The notes beneath the pieces are model-generated. The model was not told where the DNA came from. It worked only from the letters and a program-made list of their open reading frames with translations, and did no database searches. A stretch of 64,000 bases of DNA, taken from Marasmitruncus massiliensis. Its GTDB lineage: Bacteria > Bacillota > Clostridia > Oscillospirales > Ruminococcaceae. The position numbers and the translations under genes were made by a program. Numbering within the stretch: the stretch's first letter is position 1; every line of letters begins with the position of its first letter. This document shows positions 52,610 through 61,144 of the stretch, in pieces. The stretch is from assembly GCF_900186535.1 (NCBI RefSeq), contig NZ_FYDE01000005.1, positions 1,154,895-1,218,894 of the forward strand, written 5' to 3'.

Positions 52610-53098
52610 ATGTTTCGGGAAATGCGAAGAAAAAATCAGCAGTTGTCCAATGAAGAAGCAACAGAAATCCTGATGTCAGGGGAAACAGGCGTTTTAGGGG
52701 TCAACGGAGATGACGGCTATCCTTATACTGTCCCGCTCAACTATGTATTTTGCGACAACAAACTCTATTTCCATTGTGCGAAAAGCGGCCATAAGCTGGA
52801 CAGTATCCAGAAAGACAGCAGGGTGTCGTTTTGCGTGATCGCAAAGGACCGGGTAATTCCGGAGAAGTTTTCGACTTCGTTTCAAAGTGTGATTGTATTC
52901 GGAAAAGCCGGCATTTTGCAGGATGAGGAAGAAAAGCGGCGCGTGCTGGAACTTCTCGTGGAGAAATATTCCCCCGGATACGAGAAGGAAGGCTCGGAAG
53001 AGATTAAAATGGCGTGGAACGCCGTGAACATCGTGAGGATCGATATCGAATATACCTCCGGGAAAAGTTCCCGGGATCTTATGAAAAGCAAGGCTTAG
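52610..53098 (+). CDS. Pyridoxamine 5'-phosphate oxidase-like (NimA-type) flavoprotein
   Basis: A 162-residue split-barrel FMN protein. The family pattern TGVLGVNGDDGYPYTVPLNYVF near 25-45 and LYFHCAKSGHKLDSIQ near 53 match 5-nitroimidazole-reductase-like proteins. The latter reduce or detoxify nitroaromatic drugs, but most members have unknown substrates, so resistance should not be inferred. Confidence 0.85.
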   Translation: MFREMRRKNQQLSNEEATEILMSGETGVLGVNGDDGYPYTVPLNYVFCDNKLYFHCAKSGHKLDSIQKDSRVSFCVIAKDRVIPEKFSTSFQSVIVFGKAGILQDEEEKRRVLELLVEKYSPGYEKEGSEEIKMAWNAVNIVRIDIEYTSGKSSRDLMKSKA

Positions 53099-53144
53099 AA
53101 GAAAAATTGATTTCAATAAATCCAAACAGGTTAAGGGGTTTATT

Positions 53145-54020
53145 ATGAGAGAAAACCAGTCGCAGCATCCTGTGAGATTCATCATTACTGTTTATCTCGT
53201 ATGCTTTGCATTTCGGACAATTGAATATATGGTTATCCGTACCGATCAAAGCATTTTTGGAGAGGCGTTTCTTCATAAGCTGGCAGGCATCCTTGTGCTT
53301 GGGCTTGCAGTGCGGCATCTTTCCCTTAAGTGGCGGGAAATTGGCTTTGCAGGCGATTCAGCGGGGAAATATGCGCTTTATGGGTTCCTGCTTGGGGCGG
53401 CTGTGTTCTTTGCGGCCTATGGCATTGAATTTTTGCTGCAATGGTCAGGAGGTAACGATCCTTCCTTTCAGGTCTATGTAACCAGTTATGCAATTGATGG
53501 CAATCGGGGCAGGCAAACTGAACTGCTGTTTTTTGCTTTTTGCATCATTGGAAATCTGATCAATGTGGTTATGGAAGAGGGCATCTTCCGCGGCTTATTC
53601 ATCAAGCTTGCGACAACAAAGTATTCATTTCTCAAATCAGCCGCCTTTTCTTCCCTGCTCTTTGGTATCTGGCATATTGCGGCGCCTCTGCGCAGCCTGC
53701 TGGACGGGGAAATGAGCGCGGCCGGGGCCATGATGTATGCGCTTATGCTGGTTCTGACGACAGGGATCACCGGGGTGAAGTTCTGCTTGCTGGCCAAAAT
53801 TTCCGGTTCTCTTTGGATGCCTATGGCCGACCACTTTTTTAATAATACGATCATTAATATTTTGCATGTTGCAACAGCCTCAGGTGCGGATGAATTACAA
53901 ATATTGCGCATTTCGATCGCACAGGCGATATCGTTCCTGATCGTCTTTTTTGTCTACCATAATAGGAGCGGGAATCTCGGCAAGTTAGGAAAAAAATCGA
54001 AGAACCTGACGCAAATGTAA
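53145..54020 (+). CDS. CPBP family intramembrane glutamic endopeptidase
   Basis: A 291-residue membrane protein with about seven hydrophobic segments. CPBP/Rce1 motifs are present: EEGIFRGLFIKL near 146 with catalytic Glu-Glu and Arg, FGIWHIA near 173 and DHFFNNTIIN near 228. Relatives act in prenyl-protein processing or bacteriocin immunity. No bacteriocin gene is adjacent. Confidence 0.88.
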   Translation: MRENQSQHPVRFIITVYLVCFAFRTIEYMVIRTDQSIFGEAFLHKLAGILVLGLAVRHLSLKWREIGFAGDSAGKYALYGFLLGAAVFFAAYGIEFLLQWSGGNDPSFQVYVTSYAIDGNRGRQTELLFFAFCIIGNLINVVMEEGIFRGLFIKLATTKYSFLKSAAFSSLLFGIWHIAAPLRSLLDGEMSAAGAMMYALMLVLTTGITGVKFCLLAKISGSLWMPMADHFFNNTIINILHVATASGADELQILRISIAQAISFLIVFFVYHNRSGNLGKLGKKSKNLTQM

Positions 54021-54046
54021 AGAACATGCAGTAGGAGTAATAAAAC

Positions 54047-54928
54047 ATGTATGAACTGATTCAGGCCGCGGGAAACAGTTATTATATCAATTGTCCGGCG
54101 AAAATCGGAATCGTAAAATTAGACGCTGCAACTGTTTGTCTGATTGATTCCGGGGGTGACAAGGATGCCGGAAGAAAGGTACGGCAAATCCTCGACCAAA
54201 ATGATTGGAAACTGAAGGCCATTTACAATACACATTCTAATGCAGATCATATAGGAGGCAACAAATACCTGCAAAGCCAAAGTGGCTGCAAGATTTTTGC
54301 GCCTGGAATAGAAGCGGATTTTACAAACCATCCAATTTTGGAGCCGTCTTTTCTTTATGGAGGCTATCCACCCAAAGATTTACGGCATAAATTTTTATTA
54401 GCGCAAGAAAGCACGGTTCACTGCCTCTATGATACGGATTTGCCTGAAGGGATGACAATGATTCAGCTTCCCGGCCACTTTTTTGACATGGCAGGGTTCC
54501 GGACCGCCGATAACGTCGTTTTTCTTGCAGACTGCTTATCCAGCGAAGAAACCTTAAATAAGTACCAAATTGGCTTTATTTATGATGTCGCCGCTTATAT
54601 TGCCACACTGGAAAAAGTGAAGCAGATGACTGCTAAGCTATTTGTTCCCGCTCACGCTCAAGCCACGGAAAATATAACAATGCTGGCTCAATTCAATATA
54701 GATAAGGTCTATGAGATTGCGGACAGGATCGTCCATATATGCGAAGAGCCGCAAATATTTGAGCATGTGCTGCAAAAGCTGTTTAACGAGTTTGGGCTTG
54801 CCCTGAATTTTGAACAGTATGTGCTTGTTGGAAGTACCGTTCGCTCTTATCTTTCATGGCTGAAAGATCATGAGAAGCTGGACTTTATATTTGAAAATGG
54901 AAAAATGCTATGGAAAAAACACTTATAA
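54047..54928 (+). CDS. MBL-fold metallohydrolase with variant HxNxDH motif
   Basis: A 293-residue metallo-beta-lactamase-fold protein. The metal motif reads THSNADHIGGNKYL near 63-76, with Asn replacing the second His of HxHxDH. GHFFDMAGF near 146, FLADCLS near 163 and PAHAQ near 202 are other ligand positions. The C-terminal 60 residues form a helical extension. Substrate unknown. It lies 26 nt after the CPBP gene, so the two may be cotranscribed. Confidence 0.85.
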   Translation: MYELIQAAGNSYYINCPAKIGIVKLDAATVCLIDSGGDKDAGRKVRQILDQNDWKLKAIYNTHSNADHIGGNKYLQSQSGCKIFAPGIEADFTNHPILEPSFLYGGYPPKDLRHKFLLAQESTVHCLYDTDLPEGMTMIQLPGHFFDMAGFRTADNVVFLADCLSSEETLNKYQIGFIYDVAAYIATLEKVKQMTAKLFVPAHAQATENITMLAQFNIDKVYEIADRIVHICEEPQIFEHVLQKLFNEFGLALNFEQYVLVGSTVRSYLSWLKDHEKLDFIFENGKMLWKKHL

Positions 54929-54934
54929 TCTGCA

Positions 54935-54970
54935 ACCGCCGATGGGAGATTCCTTCGGCGGTATTTTTAT
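54935..54970 (+). terminator. Terminator after the MBL gene
   Basis: ACCGCCGA (54935-54942) pairs with TCGGCGGT (54955-54962), then ATTTTTAT. Confidence 0.75.
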
Positions 54971-55086
54971 GATTGGGATATTTTTTCAAAAGTTGGGAAC
55001 AGTATACAAAGATATGGATACCCTTTTATATAAACGCGGCGCAGCAATCGGGTGCTATTCACTATGCGAGAAGGGGCTAAGCTTGC

Positions 55087-56196
55087 ATGAACAGCTCAAA
55101 AGAACAGATATCAACTAAGATGCTCATGTTTTCCGTCGCTTGTTTTATCCAGTCGACTGCTTCCTTTACGGGCTTTACTGCATCTGTTTTAAAACAGGAT
55201 ACTTGGATGTGCGTTATTTCAGGCTACCTTGTCAGCTTACCAATTATATATATCTATTTAAAACTTTCAGAGCTATATCCGAAAAAAAGCCTGATTGAAA
55301 TTAATGACTGCGTTTTAGGCCCCATATTAGGAAAGATATTCTCAATCCTGTATATCTGGTTTTTCTTTTCCCTTGTATTTTTAAACGCCAATAATGCCGG
55401 AGCTTTTGTCGTCAATTATGTCTTGCCCGAAACTCCAGTGATTTCGGTATTGATTATGATCATTTTTGTTTCTGTCTGGGCTGTTAGAAAAGGGATAGAG
55501 ACAATGACCAGATACAGTGCACTTTTTGCAGTTGCCATAGTGTTTTTCATTGCAATTAACACCTTACTGCTTTTAGACCGGATGCAAAAATATAATTTTC
55601 TGCCTATGTTTTCTTTTCCCGCCAGAAAATATATTCAGGCAACCCATATCATGACGATTCTTCCTTTCAGCGAAGTCATATGCTTTATGATGCTGTTCCC
55701 TTATGTTGATCACCCAACCAGCCTCAGAAAGCCTGTATACGCAGGGCTTTCCTTTGGAGCCTTAACGGTTTTGGCTGTGATTGTAAGAGACACAGCCGTT
55801 TTGGGAGGATTGAATTCTTATCTGGCACTTCCAACTTTTGAAGCAATCAGGCTAATAAGCGTTGAGCAGATGGTTATTAAATCTGAAGTATTATTTATAT
55901 TTATACTGATTATTTTAGTCTATTTTAAAGTCACTGTTTTGCTGTATGCGACTGTAAAATCCATTTCCCAGTTGTTCCGCCTAAAATCCTATAAAGTTTT
56001 AGTAACAGTCATTGCGGCCTTATCAATTGGATTTGCCAGCAATGCGTTTCCGTCCGCTGCGGATCAGGCATACTGGGGAAGCAACATTGCCGCGTACTAT
56101 TCCGGTTTCTTTGAAGTTATCCTGCCGGCTGTTACGCTGTTTGTCGCGGTTATCCGGAAATCCGTCAAGGGTAATCAGGAAGCAAAGGCAACATAA
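55087..56196 (+). CDS. GerAB/ArcD/ProY-type germination permease
   Basis: A 369-residue protein with ten membrane segments, of the spore germinant-receptor B-subunit family. The N-terminal MLMFSVACFIQSTASFTGF and VICFMMLFPYVDHPTSLRK near 210 match GerAB proteins. In complete receptors it binds amino acids or sugars together with GerAA and GerAC; neither is adjacent here, so it is an orphan B subunit. Base composition is AT-richer than nearby core genes. Ends in a long palindromic terminator. Confidence 0.88.
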   Translation: MNSSKEQISTKMLMFSVACFIQSTASFTGFTASVLKQDTWMCVISGYLVSLPIIYIYLKLSELYPKKSLIEINDCVLGPILGKIFSILYIWFFFSLVFLNANNAGAFVVNYVLPETPVISVLIMIIFVSVWAVRKGIETMTRYSALFAVAIVFFIAINTLLLLDRMQKYNFLPMFSFPARKYIQATHIMTILPFSEVICFMMLFPYVDHPTSLRKPVYAGLSFGALTVLAVIVRDTAVLGGLNSYLALPTFEAIRLISVEQMVIKSEVLFIFILIILVYFKVTVLLYATVKSISQLFRLKSYKVLVTVIAALSIGFASNAFPSAADQAYWGSNIAAYYSGFFEVILPAVTLFVAVIRKSVKGNQEAKAT

Positions 56197-56251
56197 ATAT
56201 CAGAAAAAACACCCGCAAATTACAAATCTGCGGGTGTTTTTTCTGATATTT
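56195..56251. terminator. Perfect 23-bp palindromic terminator
   Basis: Arms 56195-56217 and 56229-56251 are exact complements including GAAAAAACACCCGCA; loop AATTACAAATC. Convergent genes on both sides. Confidence 0.85.
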
Positions 56252-56255
56252 CCCA

Positions 56256-56981
56256 TCATTCGCTTTTAATGATTGTCTGGTATCCTTTATTTTGCAACTC
56301 AGCTGCGAGTTTTTCTGCGTTTGCTTTATTTGAAAACGCACCGGTCTGTACCCGATAGATCGTTTTTGTTTCCGTATTGGCAGGGGAAACAATCCGATTC
56401 AGAATTTCATCATACGGGAACAGTTCTCCCGGACAGTGAGGCCTGTTAATCGGATTGATCTCGCAATGGCCCATGTGGTGTTCACGGTCGGCGGGTATAC
56501 CGGCTGACTTGCCATAGATGGATTTAAGCTGTTCATTGCAATACTGCTCGACCTCGACGGCCGCTGTAATTTGTTCCTCCGTAATTGCCCCTTTGCATCC
56601 TTGATATTGGAGAACGCCATTGCTGTAGAAATCGGCGTAAAAGCCCTCGAACTCGATGCTGATACAATAACAGTTCGGGTTAACCGCACGCACTCTTACC
56701 AGCCGTGAAGCAGACTGTATCGGCATGGGTGTTTTCCCTGTGCTGTTATAGTTGAGACCCTGCGTGTAGGCCGCCATATGAAGCGGTACAAGCTGGGTGA
56801 TACGTCCGTCCTTTGCTATGACAAAGTGAGAGGAAACAAAGCTGGAGGCTAGTTGTGCCCAGCTGATGGTTCCGGTATAGGTGCCGTCTGCGATGTGGTA
56901 CACCATTACATCAGGTGTCCACACTTTGCCATCTTTGTCCTTGCGTTCCATTTGGTTTGGCGTCGTTTTCTGGGTGATCAT
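56256..56981 (-). CDS. Phage-type N-acetylmuramoyl-L-alanine amidase with SPOR domain
   Basis: A 241-residue endolysin-like enzyme. The Amidase_2 domain, about 18-180, has VMVYHIADGTY with a zinc His, SSHFVIAKDGRI, and HHMGHCEINPINRPHCPGE with the C-terminal ligands. The last 45 residues are a SPOR-like peptidoglycan repeat (IYRVQTGAFSNKANAEKLAAEL). No signal peptide, as expected if a holin exports it. Overlaps the holin gene by 4 nt. Confidence 0.9.
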   Translation of the reverse strand: MITQKTTPNQMERKDKDGKVWTPDVMVYHIADGTYTGTISWAQLASSFVSSHFVIAKDGRITQLVPLHMAAYTQGLNYNSTGKTPMPIQSASRLVRVRAVNPNCYCISIEFEGFYADFYSNGVLQYQGCKGAITEEQITAAVEVEQYCNEQLKSIYGKSAGIPADREHHMGHCEINPINRPHCPGELFPYDEILNRIVSPANTETKTIYRVQTGAFSNKANAEKLAAELQNKGYQTIIKSE

Positions 56982-57328
56982 TCTCCTTGCTCCCCGTTTC
57001 CTGCCGTGATTTTTTCGGCAATCTTATTGAGCTGCGTTTTGGCGTAGGCTTCCACGCTGTCAAACACACTCTGAATGATATTTCCGATTATAGCACGGGT
57101 AATGACAGGCTTAAAAGCGGCGGGTACCAGTGCATACAGCTTTTCTACCGCGCATTCAAATTTAGCGCCTCCTGCATTTGTCACATCTTTATATTCCGTT
57201 TCAGCTTCCGCGATTGCACCGGCCGCTTTTTCTTTTAAAGTTTCTTTGGTTTTCAGATACAAAGACAGCCCGCCCAACAGGACGTATCCGATAATTTTCA
57301 GGATTTCGATCAATAACTCAGTGGACAT
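56978..57328 (-). CDS. Phage holin, LLH-type
   Basis: A 116-residue protein with one N-terminal membrane segment (ELLIEILKIIGYVLLGGLSL) and a long amphipathic, Lys/Glu/Ala-rich helix, the layout of LLH-family phage holins. Start at 57328, after GGAGTG. Translationally coupled (ATGA) to the amidase. With the amidase it forms a complete lysis cassette. Confidence 0.8.
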   Translation of the reverse strand: MSTELLIEILKIIGYVLLGGLSLYLKTKETLKEKAAGAIAEAETEYKDVTNAGGAKFECAVEKLYALVPAAFKPVITRAIIGNIIQSVFDSVEAYAKTQLNKIAEKITAGNGEQGE

Positions 57329-57411
57329 TGTGACACTCCTTCGCAATGATTTTAAATGATTACTCCTTTGCTTTCTGCTATCTGTTTCAGATACCGAAGC
57401 ATGACTAGAAA

Positions 57412-57611
57412 CTATCCGGGCTTAGATGCTCCGGCCGTTCCGTTATTTTTTAAATGGAAAATCAGCCCATTCATCAACAGCCACAGGATAACAGACGATG
57501 ACAGAGTCAAGTGCGCCTGTACCCTGATATCAATATACGCACCTGACTGCAATTTTGCCAAATCTGTAATTACCGCCGTAATTGTGCAGCATCCTTTGCA
57601 TCATTTGACAT
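57412..57611 (-). pseudogene. Possible small phage gene upstream of the holin, start unclear
   Basis: Three overlapping short frames exist. A 24-codon frame starts at 57604 behind GGGAGG and stops at 57530. A second frame through 57412 encodes ITAVITDLAKLQSGAYIDIR and then SSVILWLLMNGLIFHL, with a membrane-like segment but no good start. It may be a frameshifted membrane protein of the phage module or a coupled gene with non-standard start. The rest of 57347-57690 shows nothing else. Confidence 0.3.
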
Positions 57612-57683
57612 GTCCTCCCTTCATTTATACCGCTCTGAGGGCGATTTTTTCCGCTTTTATGAAAAAATTCATAAAATATTAAA

Positions 57684-57735
57684 TAAAAAGCGGCTTCCTG
57701 TTCCCATGATAATAGGGAGCAGGAAGCCGCGCTTG
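57684..57735 (-). terminator. Terminator of guaA (minus strand)
   Basis: GCGGCTTCCTG (57690-57700) pairs with CAGGAAGCCGC (57720-57730), with further inner pairing. On the minus strand it is followed by TTTTTATTT. Confidence 0.85.
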
Positions 57736-57790
57736 GCATCAATGATGAATTTTTTCTGCAAATTTCTAAACCGTAATTAATTACTGAGTT

Positions 57791-59332
57791 TTATTCCCAC
57801 TCGATCGTTGCGGGCGGTTTGGAGGTAATATCATAAACGATGCGGTTAATTCCACGCACTTCATTGACAATCCGGCGGCTGATCAAATCGAGCGTCTCGT
57901 AAGGAATACGTGCCCAGTCGGCGGTCATAAAGTCGGTGGTTGTAACGCCGCGGAGCGCCAATGTATAATCATAGGTTCTGCCGTCACCCATAACGCCCAC
58001 GGAGCGCATATTGGTGAGCACCGCAAAATACTGATGGATGTCGCGATCGAGCTTGGCCTTTGCAATTTCCTCCCGGAAAATCCAGTCGGCATCCTGGAGG
58101 GTTGTCACCTTTTCGGGGGTGATTTCACCGATGATACGGATTGCAAGGCCGGGACCCGGGAACGGCTGACGGTTTACAAGGTAATCGGGCAGGCCCAGCT
58201 CACGCCCCAATGCGCGGGTTTCGTCTTTAAAGAGCAGGCGCAGCGGCTCGACGATTTCTTTAAAATCCACATAATCCGGAAGACCGCCCACATTGTGGTG
58301 GCTTTTGATTACTGCGGCATCGCCCATGCCGGACTCAATGATATCAGGGTAAATCGTACCTTGGGCAAGAAAATCCACTTGGCCGATTTTTTTCGCTTCT
58401 TCTTCGAATACGCGGATAAACTCTTCACCGATGATTTTGCGCTTTTTCTCCGGTTCACTGATGCCCGCCAGCTTCCCGAGAAACCGTTCGCCTGCGTTGA
58501 CGCGGACAAAGTTGAGCGAGCGGTCTTTGAAAGCCGCTTCCACTTCGTCGCCCTCATTTTTGCGCATCAGTCCGTGATCAACGAAGATGCAGGTGAGCTG
58601 ATCCCCGACCGCCTTGGAAAGCAGTGCAGCGGCTACGGAACTGTCTACGCCGCCGGAGAGCGCCAGCAGAACCTTTCCGTCCCCCACTTTTTTGCGTAGC
58701 GCATCAATCGTGTTGCGGGCATAGTCGCCCATCGTCCAGTCGCCCCTGGCGCCGCATACCAGATAAAGAAAGTTATGGATCATATCAATGCCGTGCTGGG
58801 TATGGTTCACTTCGGGATGGTACTGGACGCCGTAAAACCCCCGGCTCTCGTCACAGATGGCCACGTTGGGGCAGGCATCGGAATGAGCTACAAGCGAGAA
58901 CCCGTCAGGTACTTTCTCCATGTAATCCCCATGGCTCATCCAGGTGATACCTTCTGTCGGAAGGCCCTGGAACAGCTTGCAGGAGGTGTTAAAATAGGTT
59001 TTGGTTTTGCCGTATTCCCGTGCGGTGTCCTCTTCGGCAGCGGTAACCCGGCCCCCCAGATTGTGTGCCATCAGCTGGCTGCCGTAGCAGATGCCAAGCA
59101 CCGGAATCCCCTGCTCAAAGATAGCGGGATCAACATGTGGGGAATCGTTGAGATAGACGCTGTTCGGGCCGCCGGTAAAAATAATGCCGATCGGCTTTTT
59201 TGCCAGAACTTCTGCAAGCGGTGTTTTATAGGGAAGCACTTCACAGTAAACTGAACATTCGCGAACGCGGCGCGCAATCAACTGGTTGTACTGGCCTCCG
59301 AAATCTAAGACCACGACCGTTTGATGACTCAT
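57791..59332 (-). CDS. guaA: GMP synthase (glutamine-hydrolysing)
   Basis: A 513-residue enzyme. The glutamine amidotransferase domain spans 1-190: VLGICYGSQ (catalytic Cys near 80) and YHPEVNHT (His near 170). ATP pyrophosphatase loop [10 protein letters not shown] is near 228, and the C-terminal dimerisation domain ends KPPATIEWE, the family hallmark. Converts XMP to GMP. Stand-alone gene with its own terminator. Confidence 0.97.
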   Translation of the reverse strand: MSHQTVVVLDFGGQYNQLIARRVRECSVYCEVLPYKTPLAEVLAKKPIGIIFTGGPNSVYLNDSPHVDPAIFEQGIPVLGICYGSQLMAHNLGGRVTAAEEDTAREYGKTKTYFNTSCKLFQGLPTEGITWMSHGDYMEKVPDGFSLVAHSDACPNVAICDESRGFYGVQYHPEVNHTQHGIDMIHNFLYLVCGARGDWTMGDYARNTIDALRKKVGDGKVLLALSGGVDSSVAAALLSKAVGDQLTCIFVDHGLMRKNEGDEVEAAFKDRSLNFVRVNAGERFLGKLAGISEPEKKRKIIGEEFIRVFEEEAKKIGQVDFLAQGTIYPDIIESGMGDAAVIKSHHNVGGLPDYVDFKEIVEPLRLLFKDETRALGRELGLPDYLVNRQPFPGPGLAIRIIGEITPEKVTTLQDADWIFREEIAKAKLDRDIHQYFAVLTNMRSVGVMGDGRTYDYTLALRGVTTTDFMTADWARIPYETLDLISRRIVNEVRGINRIVYDITSKPPATIEWE

Positions 59333-59483
59333 TTTATTCTCATTCCTTTTTTAAAAATACAAAAAATAAACAATTTTATTTTGCCACATCCGTGCAAAAA
59401 TTACAAGCATGATTTTCTGGGACGGTGAGATACTAAACTTAACTGAATCAGATAATCAAAAATTTGAGGAGAGGGGTTTGCGG

Positions 59484-59903
59484 ATGGAACAGAAAGCACT
59501 TGCGGTTTTGGTGGCGATGGGACTGGTATTGTTTTGTGCGGCAAGGGTATCAGCGCAGGAAATGATCAACATGAAAGCTGGCAGTTTTCGCAGATGGAGC
59601 GCGCAGGACATTGAGCAGGAGCTGGGGATGGAAAAGATCGAATCGCTTGCGGTCACGCTGCCGCCTTCACCCGGCAGAGGAGTGATCTTTTTGGATGGCA
59701 GACCGCTCAAAACAGGGAGAGTGCTGAACAGAACGGAAATTGACAGGATATGGCAGTTCACATCCTCCCAATGTGACGCAGTCCCCATTGGGATTACGGT
59801 TTTTCCGGACCCTCCTTTGGATAGACAACCCAAAATTCGTTGCATAAATCGTTTATTTTCTCCCATACTAAAAGTGTATCAGCCGATAAGCAAGGAGGAA
59901 TAG
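59484..59903 (+). CDS. Small secreted hypothetical protein
   Basis: A 139-residue protein with a signal peptide (ALAVLVAMGLVLFCAARVSA, cleavage near 24). The mature part includes PPSPGRGVIFLDGRPLKTG and FTSSQCDAVPIGITVFPDPP, which resemble a single beta-rich repeat unit seen in larger clostridial surface proteins. It may be a one-repeat version or a fragment. A start at 59484 follows GAGAGGGG. Confidence 0.6.
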   Translation: MEQKALAVLVAMGLVLFCAARVSAQEMINMKAGSFRRWSAQDIEQELGMEKIESLAVTLPPSPGRGVIFLDGRPLKTGRVLNRTEIDRIWQFTSSQCDAVPIGITVFPDPPLDRQPKIRCINRLFSPILKVYQPISKEE

Positions 59904-59906
59904 GTC

Positions 59907-60107
59907 TTGATTGATAAAATTGCATTGCTTCTTACCATCATTGGGGGACTCAATTGGGGTCTCATCGGCATTTTTCAGCTCGATGCAGTAGCTTGGCTTT
60001 TTGGCGGGCAGGGGAGTATCCTCAGCCGCGTGATTTACACGCTGGTTGCGCTTGGCGCAATCTGGTGCATTTCTTTGCTGTTCCGGCCCGAACCGCGCGA
60101 TCGCTGA
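59907..60107 (+). CDS. DUF378 (YuzA-like) small membrane protein
   Basis: A 66-residue protein with two membrane helices. LLLTIIGGLNWGLIGIFQLD near 8-27 and FGGQGSILSRVIYTLVALGA near 32-51 are DUF378 hallmarks. The start is TTG at 59907, behind AAGGAGGAAT, and 3 nt after the preceding stop. Function unknown. Confidence 0.88.
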   Translation: MIDKIALLLTIIGGLNWGLIGIFQLDAVAWLFGGQGSILSRVIYTLVALGAIWCISLLFRPEPRDR

Positions 60108-60158
60108 ACACAAAGCATACGCGTACACAAAGAAAGAAGTCTGGGCAAAAGCAAAAGG

Positions 60159-60195
60159 AATCCGGCAGGGAATCTGTTCCCTGCCGGATTTTTTC
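60159..60195. terminator. Bidirectional terminator after DUF378 gene
   Basis: A perfect 14-bp stem (60159-60172 with 60177-60190), loop TCTG, then four T. Confidence 0.88.
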
Positions 60196-60216
60196 CACTT
60201 CATTGTTCTGAAACAG

Positions 60217-61074
60217 TTATTTAAACTGAGGCGGCTTCACGTCCGCGTTTTTCTCCAGTTTTACGGTCGGTTCCATTTCTTCGCCGGGACGCAGCAGACG
60301 TCCCACCAGGACAAAGCGCTGGTCCTCGCGATTTCCGTAAATATAGGTGCAGGTGGAAAGGGTGAGGAGCTTGTCGGAGGAATTGACATCGACGTCAAAA
60401 TCAAACTGAGAACGGTCTTTCAGTTCCGTTACCAGCTTCATAAACTCGTTGCCCTTGAGGTTGGGATGGATATAGGCGAGGTTGGTGTCGGTATACATAA
60501 CGGAAAAAATCTTGTATACCAGGTTATCCTCCGGAGTGGAGAGATAAAAATAGGGATTGTTCTTCGCAAATTCGGGGTCCAGATATTTCTTGAGCTGCGA
60601 GAACTTTGTGCTGTTGGGGTCGTCGTTCATGCTGTGACCATAGATAATGATGTCCTTAGAGATCGAATTTCGGTCACCAAACAAGCACTCATAGTCCGCA
60701 TAGTAACATCCGTACCAGTTATAACCTTTTGTAATATCACTGCGCAGGTAAACATTATTATCGGCGCCCTGCAAAACTTCATTATCTATTTCGGTGTTGG
60801 GCAGCCTCAGCCAGCCGACTACGTCATTATTCTGGTTATAGGCCGTGTTCAGCTTTTCGAGGATCTCTGCGCTGGGCAGTTCCGGTTTCGCGATCGTATT
60901 TAAATCAACATCAGGAAGGGGGTTAATAAACGCCGGAATCTCACTCCCGGAGGATGACGCCTGAGAGGATGCGTCCGGTGAAGTGCCGTTATCGCCACAG
61001 GCGGCAAACGACAGCAGCATGACCAGTGCCATCATAAACGCAGTCATACGCGAAAAAAGGTGAGTATGTTTCAT
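60217..61074 (-). CDS. srtB: Class B sortase with lipoprotein-type signal
   Basis: A 285-residue transpeptidase. The catalytic His lies in IIYGHSMND near 150, Cys in LLTLSTCTYIYG near 240 and Arg in DQRFVLVGR near 255. Instead of a plain N-terminal anchor it has a lipobox (LLSFAACGD near residue 20-28) followed by a Ser-rich tether. Class B sortases attach proteins to peptidoglycan or act in haem uptake or sporulation. No LPXTG/NPQTN-type substrate gene is visible here. Confidence 0.9.
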   Translation of the reverse strand: MKHTHLFSRMTAFMMALVMLLSFAACGDNGTSPDASSQASSSGSEIPAFINPLPDVDLNTIAKPELPSAEILEKLNTAYNQNNDVVGWLRLPNTEIDNEVLQGADNNVYLRSDITKGYNWYGCYYADYECLFGDRNSISKDIIIYGHSMNDDPNSTKFSQLKKYLDPEFAKNNPYFYLSTPEDNLVYKIFSVMYTDTNLAYIHPNLKGNEFMKLVTELKDRSQFDFDVDVNSSDKLLTLSTCTYIYGNREDQRFVLVGRLLRPGEEMEPTVKLEKNADVKPPQFK

Positions 61075-61144
61075 AAGCAGGCTCCTTTTAATGTAAACTC
61101 TGAAAATTTATCTACATCGCCCGGAGGGCATTGTATCCATAGAG

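Noticed and set aside
52610-53098. Metronidazole-resistance gene
   Set aside because: The NimA-like fold is shared by many proteins of unknown function, and sequence alone does not support a resistance claim.
57356-57682. Plus-strand ORF of 108 codons opposite the phage module
   Set aside because: No clear ribosome-binding site, protein-unlike composition, and it lies antisense to the more plausible small phage frames.
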